A DNA stretch of 64,000 bases from Myroides indicus (lineage in GTDB: Bacteria; Bacteroidota; Bacteroidia; Flavobacteriales; Flavobacteriaceae): positions 1 to 64,000 of the forward strand of contig NZ_SOAG01000001.1 of assembly GCF_004364575.1 (NCBI RefSeq), read 5' to 3'. The notes beneath the pieces were generated by a model, which did no database searches, was not told the DNA's origin, and was given only the letters and a program-made list of their open reading frames with translations. The position numbers were made by a program, and so were the translations under genes. Every line of letters starts with the position of its first letter. The first letter of the stretch is position 1. Below are positions 35,663 through 44,830 of this stretch, one piece after another.

Positions 35663-38071
35663 TTAATACAAGCTTGAAAATTTAACAGGATCTGATTCCC
35701 GAATAATTTCATATACTTTTTCAAACACATCTTCTACTGAAGGCTTACAAAAATAATCTCCATCTGTTCCGTAAGCCGGACGATGTGCTTTAGCAGTAAG
35801 CGTTTGAGGAGCACTGTCCAAATAGCGATATCCTCCCTGCTCTTCTAATATCTTTTGTAAAATGTAAGCTGATGCACCTCCTGGTACATCTTCATCTACA
35901 ACAAGTAAGCGATTTGTTTTTTGAAGACTTTTTACACAATCATTATTAAGGTCAAACGGAAGCAAAGATTGTACATCGATAACCTCTACATTAATACCTA
36001 TTTCAGCTAATTCCTCAGCTGCCTGTTCAACAATGCGAATTGTAGAACCATAAGAAACTATAGTAATATCACTCCCCTCCTTTATCGTTTCTATCACGCC
36101 TATCGGAGTTTTAAATTCTCCTAAGTTATTAGGCATTTTTTCTTTTAAACGATATCCATTTAAACATTCAATCAACAAAGCAGGCTCATCACTTTCAAGT
36201 AATGTATTATAAAACCCTGCCGCTTTTGTCATGTTTCTCGGAACCAAAACATGCATTCCTCTTATCGCATTAATAATCATGCCCATTGGGGATCCTGAAT
36301 GCCAGATTCCTTCCAAACGATGTCCGCGAGTTCTCACAATCAAAGGTGCTTTTTGGCGACCTACTGTTCTGTATTGCAACGTAGCTAAATCGTCACTCAT
36401 AATTTGGATCGCATAAAGTAAATAATCTAAATACTGTATTTCTGCAATCGGTCTTAAACCGCGCATTGCCATGCCTATTCCTTGTCCTAAAATTGTTGCC
36501 TCCCGAATTCCGGTATCCGACACGCGATTGATTCCGTGTTTTTCTTGCAATCCTTCCAAGCCTTGATTTACGTCTCCGATATTTCCAGAGTCCTCTCCAA
36601 AAATCATGACATTTTTATAACGCGATAAAATGGCATCAAAATTATCTCTGATAATTACGCGAGCATCTACATCTTCTGCATTTTCAGTATACTCAGGAAG
36701 AATCTCTTCTATATTAACGACTTTTTGATCAGACTCAGACATCAGGTTAGAACTGTATTTAGGCTGTATTTTTTTGAAATAGCTTTCTATGAACCGAACT
36801 AAAATCTGTTTATTATCAGACTCATTGATTACTAATCTCAACGCTTTTCTTGCAGTTGTAATTACTTCTTTTCTGATAACTTCTTTGATTTGAGCTAAAT
36901 CATCAGCATATTGTTCTATAGAAACTTTATTTAGACTGCTTTGAGCAATAGATTTCAATAATGCAATCAGTTCAGCTTGTTCTTCCTTTATAGGATCCTG
37001 ATAAGCTTTCCAAGCAGCTTTTTTACCGTCAAGAACTTGTTTTTTAAGTGCTTTATCTAATTCATTAAGCTCCTCTTCTGTTGCCAAATTAGAGTCTAAA
37101 ATCCAATTTCTCATTTTTAACAGACAATCGTTGTCCGCTTCCCACTGCAATCTTTCAGAACTTTTATAACGCTCATGTGAACCGGATGTAGAATGTCCCT
37201 GAGGTTGTGTTAGTTCTTGAACATGAATTAAAACCGGAACGTGTTCTGTTCTTGCTATTTCTGCTGCTTTCGTATAAGTTTCTATCAAAGATGGATAATC
37301 CCATCCTTTTACTCTAAGGATTTCGTATCCATTTCCGTTTTCATCTCTTTGAAAACCTTTCAGAATTTCAGAAATATTTTCTTTTGTTGTTTGATGTTTG
37401 GCGTGTACTGAAATACCGTACTGATCATCCCAAACACTCATAACCATAGGTACCTGTAATACACCAGCGGCATTTATTGTTTCAAAAAATAATCCTTCCG
37501 AGGTAGAAGCATTTCCTATTGTACCCCATGCTATCTCATTTCCGCTTACAGAAAAAATTTGTTCTTTATCTGCTTCCGGAAATTCCCTATAATATTTGGA
37601 TGCTTGTGCTAATCCTAGTAATCTTGGCATTTGTCCCGCTGTAGGAGAAATATCAGAACTTGAATTCTTTTGTTCACTAAGTTTTTTCCAATTTCCCTTT
37701 TCATCTAAACTATGTGTTGCAAAATGCCCCCCCATTTGTCTTCCTCCAGACATAGGATCATTTTCGATATCAGCGTGTCCAAAAAGCCCTGCAAAAAACT
37801 GCTCAATGTTAAGCTGTCCGATTGCCATCATAAAAGTTTGATCGCGGTAATATCCTGAACGGAAATCTCCGTTTTGGAAAGCTTTTGCCATAGCTAATTG
37901 AGGAACTTCTTTTCCATCTCCAAAAATTCCAAATTTAGCTTTCCCCGTAAGAACTTCTCTCCGTCCAAGTAAGCTGCATTCTCTACTTATTTTTGCAATC
38001 TTATAATCTTCAATCACTTCCTTTTTGAAATCTTCAAAAGAAAGGGTTTTATTTTTATCTTTTTGACTCAT
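35663..38071 (-). CDS. Fused 2-oxoacid dehydrogenase E1 alpha/beta, long form
   Basis: 802 aa. The N-terminal half is an E1-alpha (thiamine diphosphate) domain and the C-terminal half (about 465-802) an E1-beta/transketolase pyrimidine domain (EDSGNIGDVNQGLEGL; RGLRPIAEIQYLDY; VSYGSTIRIV). The alpha part carries GNASTSEG (186-193) and WDDQYGIS (214-221) where canonical E1-alpha has GDG...ENNxYG. E1 enzymes decarboxylate a 2-oxoacid (pyruvate or branched-chain) for transfer to lipoyl E2. This protein is monocistronic and ends in its own terminator. Its substrate and the effect of the altered cofactor motif are unknown. Confidence 0.88.
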   Translation of the reverse strand: MSQKDKNKTLSFEDFKKEVIEDYKIAKISRECSLLGRREVLTGKAKFGIFGDGKEVPQLAMAKAFQNGDFRSGYYRDQTFMMAIGQLNIEQFFAGLFGHADIENDPMSGGRQMGGHFATHSLDEKGNWKKLSEQKNSSSDISPTAGQMPRLLGLAQASKYYREFPEADKEQIFSVSGNEIAWGTIGNASTSEGLFFETINAAGVLQVPMVMSVWDDQYGISVHAKHQTTKENISEILKGFQRDENGNGYEILRVKGWDYPSLIETYTKAAEIARTEHVPVLIHVQELTQPQGHSTSGSHERYKSSERLQWEADNDCLLKMRNWILDSNLATEEELNELDKALKKQVLDGKKAAWKAYQDPIKEEQAELIALLKSIAQSSLNKVSIEQYADDLAQIKEVIRKEVITTARKALRLVINESDNKQILVRFIESYFKKIQPKYSSNLMSESDQKVVNIEEILPEYTENAEDVDARVIIRDNFDAILSRYKNVMIFGEDSGNIGDVNQGLEGLQEKHGINRVSDTGIREATILGQGIGMAMRGLRPIAEIQYLDYLLYAIQIMSDDLATLQYRTVGRQKAPLIVRTRGHRLEGIWHSGSPMGMIINAIRGMHVLVPRNMTKAAGFYNTLLESDEPALLIECLNGYRLKEKMPNNLGEFKTPIGVIETIKEGSDITIVSYGSTIRIVEQAAEELAEIGINVEVIDVQSLLPFDLNNDCVKSLQKTNRLLVVDEDVPGGASAYILQKILEEQGGYRYLDSAPQTLTAKAHRPAYGTDGDYFCKPSVEDVFEKVYEIIRESDPVKFSSLY

Positions 38072-38264
38072 TGTAAAATAGGATAATTTACTGGCTACGA
38101 ATATAAAGTAATCTACATAAAAAAGCTAATTTAGCTATGTTGTTTATTCTGAATTAATATGCTGTTTTTTTGAAATATTACAACCTAAATCGGTAAAAAA
38201 ATAACAATATCGAAAAATATAGCAAAATTAGCCTGTTATGTTAAATTATTTTCACTCCAATTTA

Positions 38265-38295
38265 TAAAAAAAGCACTCTAAAAAGAGTGCTTAAA
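38265..38295 (-). terminator. Intrinsic terminator of the nitroreductase gene
   Basis: A 9-bp stem (AAGCACTCT with its complement) and a U run on the minus strand, directly after the stop codon. Confidence 0.65.
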
Positions 38296-38296
38296 A

Positions 38297-38932
38297 TTAT
38301 TCTATTACAGTTAAAATTTTATCTAAATCAAATCTGACTTTTTTCATAGGTGCCAGCCAGTCATTTTGAAGATCTCTTTCTCCTAACGCTAAAAGTGTAA
38401 CGCTTTTTAAGCCTTTTTTATCTAATCCCAATGCTTGATCTAACTTATCGTTGTAAAAGCCTTCCATGGGTGAAGCATCCACCCTCAACTCTGCCGCTGC
38501 CCCTATGGCTAAACCAAAAGCGAGATAAGTTTGGCGAGCTGCATGTTCAAATTGCTGTTCTTTTGTTCGTCTTGCAAAATTTTCTTTAATACTTTTTTTG
38601 TAATCATTCATCGTTCCTCTCTCCATCTCCCTTATATTTTCCATATTATCGAAAACAGCATCTATACGACTTTCTATATAGCTATCCCAAGCAGCAAAAA
38701 CTAATAGATGGGAACACTCTTTGATTTGATTTTGATTCATGCAAATTGGTAGGAGTTTTTCTTTTACATCTTGATTTTTAATTAAAATTATTTCAAAAGG
38801 CTGAAGTCCTGATGACGTAGGCGCCATACGAGCTGCCTCAACAATCTGCATTACTTTATCTTCTGCTATTTTTACATTCATCTTATAGCGTTTAGTGGCA
38901 TATCTCCACTGTAAACTATCCAATAATTCCAT
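38297..38932 (-). CDS. NAD(P)H-dependent nitroreductase family protein
   Basis: 211 aa. The nitroreductase fold (PF00881) has the FMN-binding start WRYATKRYKMNVKI, AARMAPTSSGLQPFEIILI and ARQTYLAFGLAIGAAAELRVDASPMEGF. It resembles E. coli NfsB/dihydropteridine reductase in length and motif order. The substrate is not determined by sequence; quinones or nitro compounds are usual. It is probably cotranscribed with purC, from which it is separated by 11 nt. Confidence 0.88.
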   Translation of the reverse strand: MELLDSLQWRYATKRYKMNVKIAEDKVMQIVEAARMAPTSSGLQPFEIILIKNQDVKEKLLPICMNQNQIKECSHLLVFAAWDSYIESRIDAVFDNMENIREMERGTMNDYKKSIKENFARRTKEQQFEHAARQTYLAFGLAIGAAAELRVDASPMEGFYNDKLDQALGLDKKGLKSVTLLALGERDLQNDWLAPMKKVRFDLDKILTVIE

Positions 38933-38943
38933 ATTAGTACTGA

Positions 38944-39900
38944 TTACTTTTTCTTTAAAAAAGCTAAAATATTTTTCTCTATTCTTTCAGTGATGTTAGA
39001 CACATCTGCTTTTACAAAAGCTTCACCCATTATATTTTCATACAGCTCCATATAGCGTTCAGAGACTGAAAGCACGTATTCATCTGTCATTACAGGAATT
39101 TCTTGTCCTACTTTTCCCTGAAAACCATTATCCATAAGCCATTGTCGTACAAATTCTTTGGATAATTGTTTTTGAGACTCTCCTCTTTGTTGCCGTTCTT
39201 CATATCCTTCCGAATAAAAATAACGAGATGAATCAGGAGTATGAATTTCATCAATCAATACAATCTTTCCATCTTTTGTTTTTCCAAATTCATATTTAGT
39301 ATCTACCAATATCAACCCTTGTTTTTGTGCAATTTCACATCCTCTTTGATACAAAGCTCGGGTATATTTTTCTAAAATAAGGTAATCTTTTTCAGATACG
39401 ATTCTCTTACTAATAATGTCTTCTCGGGAAATATCGACATCGTGCAAACCCAAGTCTTCTTTTGTGGAAGGAGTTATAATCGGTTCAGAAAATTTGTCGT
39501 TTTCTTTTAAACCATCCGGCAAAGATACTCCGCACAGGGTTCTCTTTCCTAAGGCATATTCACGAGCTGCATGTCCTGCTAAATAACCGCGAATAACCAT
39601 CTCTACCTTAAAGGGTTCGCAAATATAGCCCACTGCTACGTTCGGATCGGGAGAAGCAACCAGCCAATTTGGAACAATATCTTCCGTCTTCTTCATAAAA
39701 CTTGTTGCAATTTGATTGAGAATTTGACCTTTATAAGGTATTCCTTTCGGCATAATTACATCAAACGCAGATAATCGGTCTGTTGCTATCATAATCAACA
39801 GTTCATCATTAATATTGTAAACCTCTCTTACTTTTCCTCGATAGACTGATTTTTGATTTGGAAATTCAAAATTTGTTTTTGTGATTGTATTGTTATTCAT
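38944..39900 (-). CDS. purC: Phosphoribosylaminoimidazole-succinocarboxamide synthase
   Basis: 318 aa. SAICAR synthetase signatures: [78 protein letters not shown]. It catalyses the ATP-dependent step joining CAIR and aspartate in purine synthesis. It lies between the short E1 fusion (21 nt upstream) and the nitroreductase gene, in one direction. Confidence 0.97.
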   Translation of the reverse strand: MNNNTITKTNFEFPNQKSVYRGKVREVYNINDELLIMIATDRLSAFDVIMPKGIPYKGQILNQIATSFMKKTEDIVPNWLVASPDPNVAVGYICEPFKVEMVIRGYLAGHAAREYALGKRTLCGVSLPDGLKENDKFSEPIITPSTKEDLGLHDVDISREDIISKRIVSEKDYLILEKYTRALYQRGCEIAQKQGLILVDTKYEFGKTKDGKIVLIDEIHTPDSSRYFYSEGYEERQQRGESQKQLSKEFVRQWLMDNGFQGKVGQEIPVMTDEYVLSVSERYMELYENIMGEAFVKADVSNITERIEKNILAFLKKK

Positions 39901-39921
39901 ATAAAAATTGTGTAGTTCTTT

Positions 39922-41907
39922 TTAATACGCTATTAATTCTAAAAGCGCCTCTTCAAATCTGCCTTTTGGCAAATATTGATCCTCTAAAGCTTTCACAAAT
40001 GGGATAGGTGTTTCTAAACTGGCTACTCGTTTTACCGGTGCATCCAAATATTCAAAACAATTTTCCATAATCATTGCTGATATATCACTTGCAATTCCTC
40101 CGAACATTGAATCTTCTTGCAAAATTATAACTTTATTCGTTTTTTTAACCGATTTATAAATAGTTTCTGTATCCAAAGGCTGCAAAGATCTCAAATCTAT
40201 TAAATCTGCTTTTATTTCCGGATGTTGTTCCAACGTTTCCACAGCCCAATGTACTCCTGCTCCGAAAGAAATAATTGTAACATCTGTTCCCTCTTTTATC
40301 AAAGCAGCTTTTCCAAACGGTATCGTGTAATATTCTTTTGGAACATCTTGATAAATGCTTCTGTACAACAACTTGTGTTCAAAGAATATTACAGGATTCG
40401 GATCATTTACAGCTGTATTCATCAGTCCTTTTGCATCAACCGGAAAAGCGGGGTAAACTACTTTTAACCCAGGAGTTTTAGTAAACCAAGCTTCATTCGT
40501 TTGGGAGTGAAAAGGTCCTGCTTGTGTTCCACCACCACAAGGCATACGAATAATTACATCCGCTTTTTCATTCCATCTGTAATGGATTTTGGCAAGATAA
40601 TTGACAATCGGATTAAAACCCGTTGAAACAAAATCGCCAAACTGCATTTCCATAATCGCTTTTCCCCCATTGATAGAATATCCCATAGCTGCTGAAACAA
40701 CAGCACTTTCGCAAATTGGTGTATTGCGTATTCTGTCTTTTCCAAATTGAGAGACAAAACCATCAGTAACTTTAAATGCTCCTCCGTATTCTGCAATATC
40801 TTGCCCCATGATTACCAACTCGGGATATCGCTCAAATGACTGTTTTAAGGCAGAAGAGATTGCATCGATTAAACGTATATTTTCTTTTTCTCCTTGCGGA
40901 GGAAATTCTTCATAGACGAAAGGTGCATAAACATCGTTTAACTCTTCTTCTAAATCAGCAACAATAGTCGGTTCTTCCTGTACTTTTTTCCAATTAGAAT
41001 CTATTTCTTTCTTTATATGTTTTCTTATCTCTGCATCTTGTTCTTCCGTTAAAATGCCTTCTGACAATAAAAACTTTTTATAATTTTCAACCGGATCTTT
41101 TTTTGCCCACATATCCATCAGCTCCTGTGGAACATATTTAGTTCCACTAGCTTCTTCATGCCCGCGCATTCTGAATGTTTTGAACTCTACCAGTACCGGA
41201 CGAGGATTTTTACGCATAGACTTTGCTATTTCTCCTATCTTTTGGTAGACTTCTAAAACATTATTGCCATCCAAAATATGGCTTTCCATACCGTATCCTG
41301 CCCCTCTTTCGGCAAGATTTTCACATTTATACTGTTCATTTGTAGGGGTAGAAAGCCCGTAACCGTTATTTTCAATAATAAATAAAACAGGTAAATCCCA
41401 TACAGAAGCGATGTTTAATGCTTCGTGAAAGTCTCCTTCAGAAGTAGCACCTTCTCCGGTAAAAACGGCTGTTATCTTTTTTTCTTTTCGCAATTTATGC
41501 GCTAAAGCAATTCCATCTGCTACGCCCAACTGAGGTCCGAGATGAGAAATCATACCCACTATTTTGTACTCTTGAGTACCAAAATGGAAAGATCGCTCTC
41601 TCCCCTTAGTAAAGCCATTCGCTTTCCCTTGCCATTGCGAAAAAAGTCGATATAAAGGTACTTCTCTGGTTGTAAAAACACCTAAATTTCGATGCATAGG
41701 CAAAATATATTCATCATTTTCTAAAACAGAAGTAACCCCTACTGCAATTGCCTCCTGTCCTATTCCTGAAAACCATTTTGAGACTTTGCCCTGACGAATT
41801 AATATCAACATTTTTTCTTCTATCATTCGGGGCTTTAAAAGCTTTTCATAAAGCTCGATAAGTGTTTGCGTATCTAAACTTTCTTTGATGTATTCAATAT
41901 GTTTCAT
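39922..41907 (-). CDS. Fused 2-oxoacid dehydrogenase E1 alpha/beta, short form
   Basis: 661 aa. The alpha domain (1-330) has the TPP motif GEGATSEGDFHEAL (151-164) and IENNGYGLS (178-186), close to canonical. The beta domain (about 345-661) has MGQDIAEYGGAFKVTDG, QFGKDRIRNTPICES and HYRWNEKADVIIRMPCGGG. It should form the E1 of a branched-chain or pyruvate dehydrogenase complex. It is a paralogue of the 802-aa fusion 2 kb away. No E2 or E3 gene lies in the window. purC follows after 21 nt. Confidence 0.92.
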   Translation of the reverse strand: MKHIEYIKESLDTQTLIELYEKLLKPRMIEEKMLILIRQGKVSKWFSGIGQEAIAVGVTSVLENDEYILPMHRNLGVFTTREVPLYRLFSQWQGKANGFTKGRERSFHFGTQEYKIVGMISHLGPQLGVADGIALAHKLRKEKKITAVFTGEGATSEGDFHEALNIASVWDLPVLFIIENNGYGLSTPTNEQYKCENLAERGAGYGMESHILDGNNVLEVYQKIGEIAKSMRKNPRPVLVEFKTFRMRGHEEASGTKYVPQELMDMWAKKDPVENYKKFLLSEGILTEEQDAEIRKHIKKEIDSNWKKVQEEPTIVADLEEELNDVYAPFVYEEFPPQGEKENIRLIDAISSALKQSFERYPELVIMGQDIAEYGGAFKVTDGFVSQFGKDRIRNTPICESAVVSAAMGYSINGGKAIMEMQFGDFVSTGFNPIVNYLAKIHYRWNEKADVIIRMPCGGGTQAGPFHSQTNEAWFTKTPGLKVVYPAFPVDAKGLMNTAVNDPNPVIFFEHKLLYRSIYQDVPKEYYTIPFGKAALIKEGTDVTIISFGAGVHWAVETLEQHPEIKADLIDLRSLQPLDTETIYKSVKKTNKVIILQEDSMFGGIASDISAMIMENCFEYLDAPVKRVASLETPIPFVKALEDQYLPKGRFEEALLELIAY

Positions 41908-42029
41908 AATGGATTAAAAAAGTGCCTAAAAGTAACAATAAAACCACTTACGAACAATTAATTCGACAGAGAAAACAAAGACAATTAAATATTTTAGCTT
42001 TTTATCTTAGCTCCCGATTTAAGTTTTTA

Positions 42030-42037
42030 TATTTGCA
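42030..42037 (+). promoter_or_regulatory. -7 box TATATTTG upstream of the cobalamin riboswitch
   Basis: A perfect TAnnTTTG match about 15-25 nt before the riboswitch aptamer, correctly placed to start its transcript. Confidence 0.6.
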
Positions 42038-42049
42038 CTTAATAATAAA

Positions 42050-42215
42050 TCAGAAAGAGAGTTTATCGAAAGATAAGTAAAAGGGAATCATGTGAAAATC
42101 ATGAACTGTCGCGCAACTGTAAGTCTTAAAAAGATTTTTATCCTGACAGCCACTGTAATTAATTTATGGGAAGGCGGATAAAAAAGACAAGTCAGGATAC
42201 CTGCTTTATTTCTTT
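42050..42215 (+). ncRNA. Cobalamin riboswitch (adenosylcobalamin aptamer)
   Basis: The conserved core is present in order: AAAAGGGAATCATGTGAAAA at 42080-42099, CTGTCGCGCAACTGTAA at 42108-42124, GCCACTG at 42151-42157, GGGAAGGCGG at 42170-42179 and AAGTCAGGATACCTGC at 42191-42206. It reads on the plus strand. The aptamer binds B12 and usually shuts down btuB-type uptake or B12 synthesis genes. The nearest downstream gene is an acyl-CoA thioesterase about 205 nt on. No ORF or clear terminator lies between, so it may be an orphan switch whose gene was lost. Confidence 0.92.
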
Positions 42216-42414
42216 TGCACAAGCAAATTTGGCAATGCTTTCGCGGTTTGAAGCTTAGTCGGAGATAAAAAATCAGTTAGACTAATTAACGGTCTGAATA
42301 TATTTTTTATTAAAGATAAATCAAAATAAAACTACAAATGGCTCCTTTCCTTATCTGAATTGTGCTTAATTTAATCAGTCATCACTTTTAAAACACATTT
42401 TTATTTTTTTAATT
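42216..42414 (+). other. Long leader between riboswitch and thioesterase
   Basis: About 200 nt without a gene. It holds a pyrimidine/purine mix with weak inverted repeats (AGAC...GTCT around 42280-42296, followed by AATATATTTTTT) that could be an expression platform, and an ATG-containing stretch near 42337 that stops after six codons. I see no intact ORF or recognisable fragment of a B12-related gene. Confidence 0.5.
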
Positions 42415-42840
42415 ATGGAAGGAGATTTAACAAACAGAGAATTGCGCATTCAAAAAAGAATTAAAGATTCTGAAACCCATGTTTTTAAAGCAGTTTTTCC
42501 GGGACAAACCAACCACCACAATACAATGTTCGGAGGTTCTGTTTTATATCTTATGGACGAAATAGCTTTTATGACAGCTACTCGATTTTGCCGTAAACCT
42601 ATTGTAACCGTATCAAGCGATAAAGTAGATTTTAATCAGCCTATCCCAGCAGGTACGCTAGTTGAATTAACGGGAACTGTTGTAAGAGTAGGTAGGACCA
42701 GTTTGGATGTGAGAGTCGATGTTTTTGTTGAAAGTATGTACAGAGACGGAAGAGAAAAAGCGATCACAGGAGCATTTACTTTAGTTGCTATCAATGAAAG
42801 CAAAAAGCCTGTTCCTGTATTAAACGATATTGAATATTAA
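42415..42840 (+). CDS. Acyl-CoA thioesterase, hot-dog fold
   Basis: 141 aa. YciA/BFIT-type single hot-dog domain: VFPGQTNHHNTMFGGSVLYLMDE with the catalytic acidic residue, then KVDFNQPIPAGTLVELTGTVVRVGRTS. It hydrolyses acyl-CoA thioesters in the cytoplasm and is normally a hexamer. Its transcript could begin at the riboswitch promoter at 42030, which would put it under cobalamin control; this is unproven. rplS follows with its own promoter. Confidence 0.9.
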   Translation: MEGDLTNRELRIQKRIKDSETHVFKAVFPGQTNHHNTMFGGSVLYLMDEIAFMTATRFCRKPIVTVSSDKVDFNQPIPAGTLVELTGTVVRVGRTSLDVRVDVFVESMYRDGREKAITGAFTLVAINESKKPVPVLNDIEY

Positions 42841-42868
42841 AATATTTTATATTTACCAAAAAGTATTA

Positions 42869-42946
42869 TATATTTGCGTTCGATTTGGATCAACCTCTGA
42901 CGAAGTCCGTGTATGTTGTTTCGATATTTAATTAAGTTAATATATA
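42869..42946 (+). promoter_or_regulatory. rplS promoter and candidate L19 leader
   Basis: A perfect -7 box TATATTTG at 42869-42876 starts a leader of about 65 nt before rplS. The leader contains short complementary segments (GGA...TCC and GAC/GTC around 42897-42912). Autoregulatory leaders for L19 have been described in Flavobacteria; whether this is one cannot be shown by eye. Confidence 0.45.
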
Positions 42947-43297
42947 ATGATGGATTTATTAAAATTCGTACAAGAAGAATTAGTTGCAAAAAAAGATTTC
43001 CCTACTTTTAAAGCAGGTGACACAATCACCGTGTATTACGAAATTAAAGAAGGAGAAAAGAAAAGAACTCAGTTTTTTAAAGGAGTAGTAATTCAGCGAA
43101 GAGGAACAGGGGCTACAGAAACTTTTACAATCCGTAAAATGTCTGGTAATGTTGGTGTAGAGCGTATTTTCCCTATTAATATGCCTGCTTTAGAAAAAAT
43201 AGAAGTAAATCAAAGAGGTAAAGTTAGAAGAGCTCGTATTTTCTATTTTAGAGAGCTTACAGGTAAAAAAGCAAAAATAAAAGAAAAAAGAGGTTAA
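42947..43297 (+). CDS. rplS: Large ribosomal subunit protein bL19
   Basis: 116 aa. Typical L19 motifs: FKAGDTITVYYEIKEGEKKRTQFFKGVVIQRRG, FTIRKMSGNVGVERIFPINMP and VRRARIFYFRELTGKKAKIKEKR. The protein lies at the subunit interface of the ribosome. Two ATG codons in tandem begin it, either of which may serve. It ends at a strong terminator. Confidence 0.97.
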   Translation: MMDLLKFVQEELVAKKDFPTFKAGDTITVYYEIKEGEKKRTQFFKGVVIQRRGTGATETFTIRKMSGNVGVERIFPINMPALEKIEVNQRGKVRRARIFYFRELTGKKAKIKEKRG

Positions 43298-43320
43298 TAA
43301 ATATTTATTTAAATTTATAA

Positions 43321-43364
43321 AAAAAAACCGAATATTTATTATTAATAAATATTCGGTTTTTTTT
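43321..43364 (+). terminator. Intrinsic terminator of rplS
   Basis: A perfect stem of 19 bp (AAAAAACCGAATATTTATT with its complement) with a 3-nt loop and a long T run. Confidence 0.9.
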
Positions 43365-43381
43365 ATAATAAACTTTTAATT

Positions 43382-43412
43382 AAAAAAGAGAGATAAATTC
43401 TCTCTCTTTTAT
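43382..43412 (-). terminator. Terminator of the acidic-protein gene
   Basis: AAAAGAGAGA pairs with TCTCTCTTTT around a 5-nt loop, 20 nt past the minus-strand stop. Confidence 0.7.
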
Positions 43413-43432
43413 AAAGACAAGTTATAATATAA

Positions 43433-43735
43433 CTAATCTTCCTCATCTGCAGCAATTTCTAAATCTTTTAATGCATCCAAAGATTCATCTGCCGTATCTA
43501 CAAAATCATCTTCTTCCTCTTCGTCAAAGTTTTCAATTCTATCTGCTAATTTAGTACTTACCTTTACCAAGTAAATAGTATCTTCAGTTCTTACTTCAAC
43601 AGCTTCAACAGTTTCATTTTTCATATTTTTAAAACGAATAATATCTGAATCATCATATCCGTCCGGAAATTTTTCCACTAAAAGTGATAAAATTTCATTT
43701 GTTAATTTTGCGTAATCAACAATTACTCTTTTCAT
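43433..43735 (-). CDS. Small conserved protein with acidic C-terminus
   Basis: 100 aa. The first 65 residues (MKRVIVDYAKLTNEILSLL, then FPDGYDDSDIIRFKN and VEVRTEDTIYLVKVS) are the conserved part of a flavobacterial family I recognise but cannot assign a function. The rest is a run of Glu and Asp (ENFDEEEEDDFVDTADES) that is probably disordered. It is soluble, with no signal peptide. It lies between rplS and the deoxyhypusine-synthase-like gene, is on the strand of the latter, and has its own terminator. Confidence 0.8.
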   Translation of the reverse strand: MKRVIVDYAKLTNEILSLLVEKFPDGYDDSDIIRFKNMKNETVEAVEVRTEDTIYLVKVSTKLADRIENFDEEEEDDFVDTADESLDALKDLEIAADEED

Positions 43736-43827
43736 TCTTCTTTATTACTTTATTTCGGTTTCAAATGTAGTAGCAAAATCGTAATTAACAAATAAAAAAA
43801 TAATATTTTTATATTTTATATTATGCG

Positions 43828-44802
43828 TTAATTACCAAGAATATAGGCAAAAATTAAAGGAGCGACTATAGTTGCATCAGACTCTACAATAAATTTTGGA
43901 GTATCTATATCCAATTTTCCCCAAGTAATTTTCTCGTTCGGAACGGCACCTGAATAAGATCCATAGGAAGTCGTGGAATCTGAAATCTGGCAGAAATATG
44001 ACCAGAAAGGCACGTCTTCCCATTCTAAATCCTGATACATCATCGGAACAACACAAATAGGAAAGTCTCCAGAAATACCGCCTCCTATTTGGAAAAAACC
44101 AACTCCTTTACCTGCTGAATTAGCACGATACCATTCCGTTAAATAAATCATGTATTCTATTCCTGATTTAACAGTAGAAACCTTTAAATTGCCTTTAATA
44201 ACATTAGATGTAAAGATATTTCCCGTTGTAGAATCTTCCCATCCTGGGCACACAATAGGAAGGTTTTTTTCTGCTGCAGCTACAATCCAAGAATTTTTCG
44301 GGTCTATTTCGTAATATTGTTCTAATACTCCTGAATTTACAACTTGATATAAAAACTCATGAGGAAGATAACGCTCACCTTTTGCTTCTGCAGCATGCCA
44401 AACATCTTCTAAATGTTTTTGCAGACGTCTAAAAGCTTCTTCTTCAGGAATACAAGTATCGGTAACTCGATTATAGTGGCTGTCCAATAATTCTTTTTCT
44501 TGTTCCGGAGTTAAATCTCTATAGTTAGGAACTCTTTTATAATGAGAATGAGCTACCAAATTCATCACATCTTCTTCAAGGTTAGCTCCTGTACAAGAAA
44601 TAATATGAACTTTATCCTGACGGATCATCTCTGCTAATGAAATCCCTAATTCAGCAGTACTCATAGCCCCGCCTAAAGAGATTAACATTTTACCACCTTC
44701 CAATAAGTGGGTCTCATATCCTTTTGCAGCATCTACTAACGCTGCTGCATTAAAATGTCTGTAATTATGTTCAATAAACTGACTAATAGGTCCTTTATTC
44801 AT
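43828..44802 (-). CDS. Deoxyhypusine synthase-like protein
   Basis: 324 aa. It is homologous throughout to eukaryotic deoxyhypusine synthase. The NAD-binding and catalytic region keeps SYSGAVPNEKITWGK, whose last Lys (K296) matches the lysine that forms the enzyme-butylamine intermediate in human DHS (K329). LISLGGAMSTAELGISL and CTGANLEEDVMNLV are further conserved parts. Bacteria have no eIF5A, so hypusination is not its job; related bacterial enzymes make homospermidine. Together with the adjacent arginine decarboxylase it should act in polyamine synthesis. Confidence 0.9.
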   Translation of the reverse strand: MNKGPISQFIEHNYRHFNAAALVDAAKGYETHLLEGGKMLISLGGAMSTAELGISLAEMIRQDKVHIISCTGANLEEDVMNLVAHSHYKRVPNYRDLTPEQEKELLDSHYNRVTDTCIPEEEAFRRLQKHLEDVWHAAEAKGERYLPHEFLYQVVNSGVLEQYYEIDPKNSWIVAAAEKNLPIVCPGWEDSTTGNIFTSNVIKGNLKVSTVKSGIEYMIYLTEWYRANSAGKGVGFFQIGGGISGDFPICVVPMMYQDLEWEDVPFWSYFCQISDSTTSYGSYSGAVPNEKITWGKLDIDTPKFIVESDATIVAPLIFAYILGN

Positions 44803-44830
44803 TTTATCTAATCTTTTCTGTTAATATATT

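Noticed and set aside
42216..42414. A possible lost gene between the cobalamin riboswitch and the thioesterase
   Set aside because: No codon pattern or protein fragment could be recovered; the longest frame from an ATG is a few codons, so I report it only as leader.
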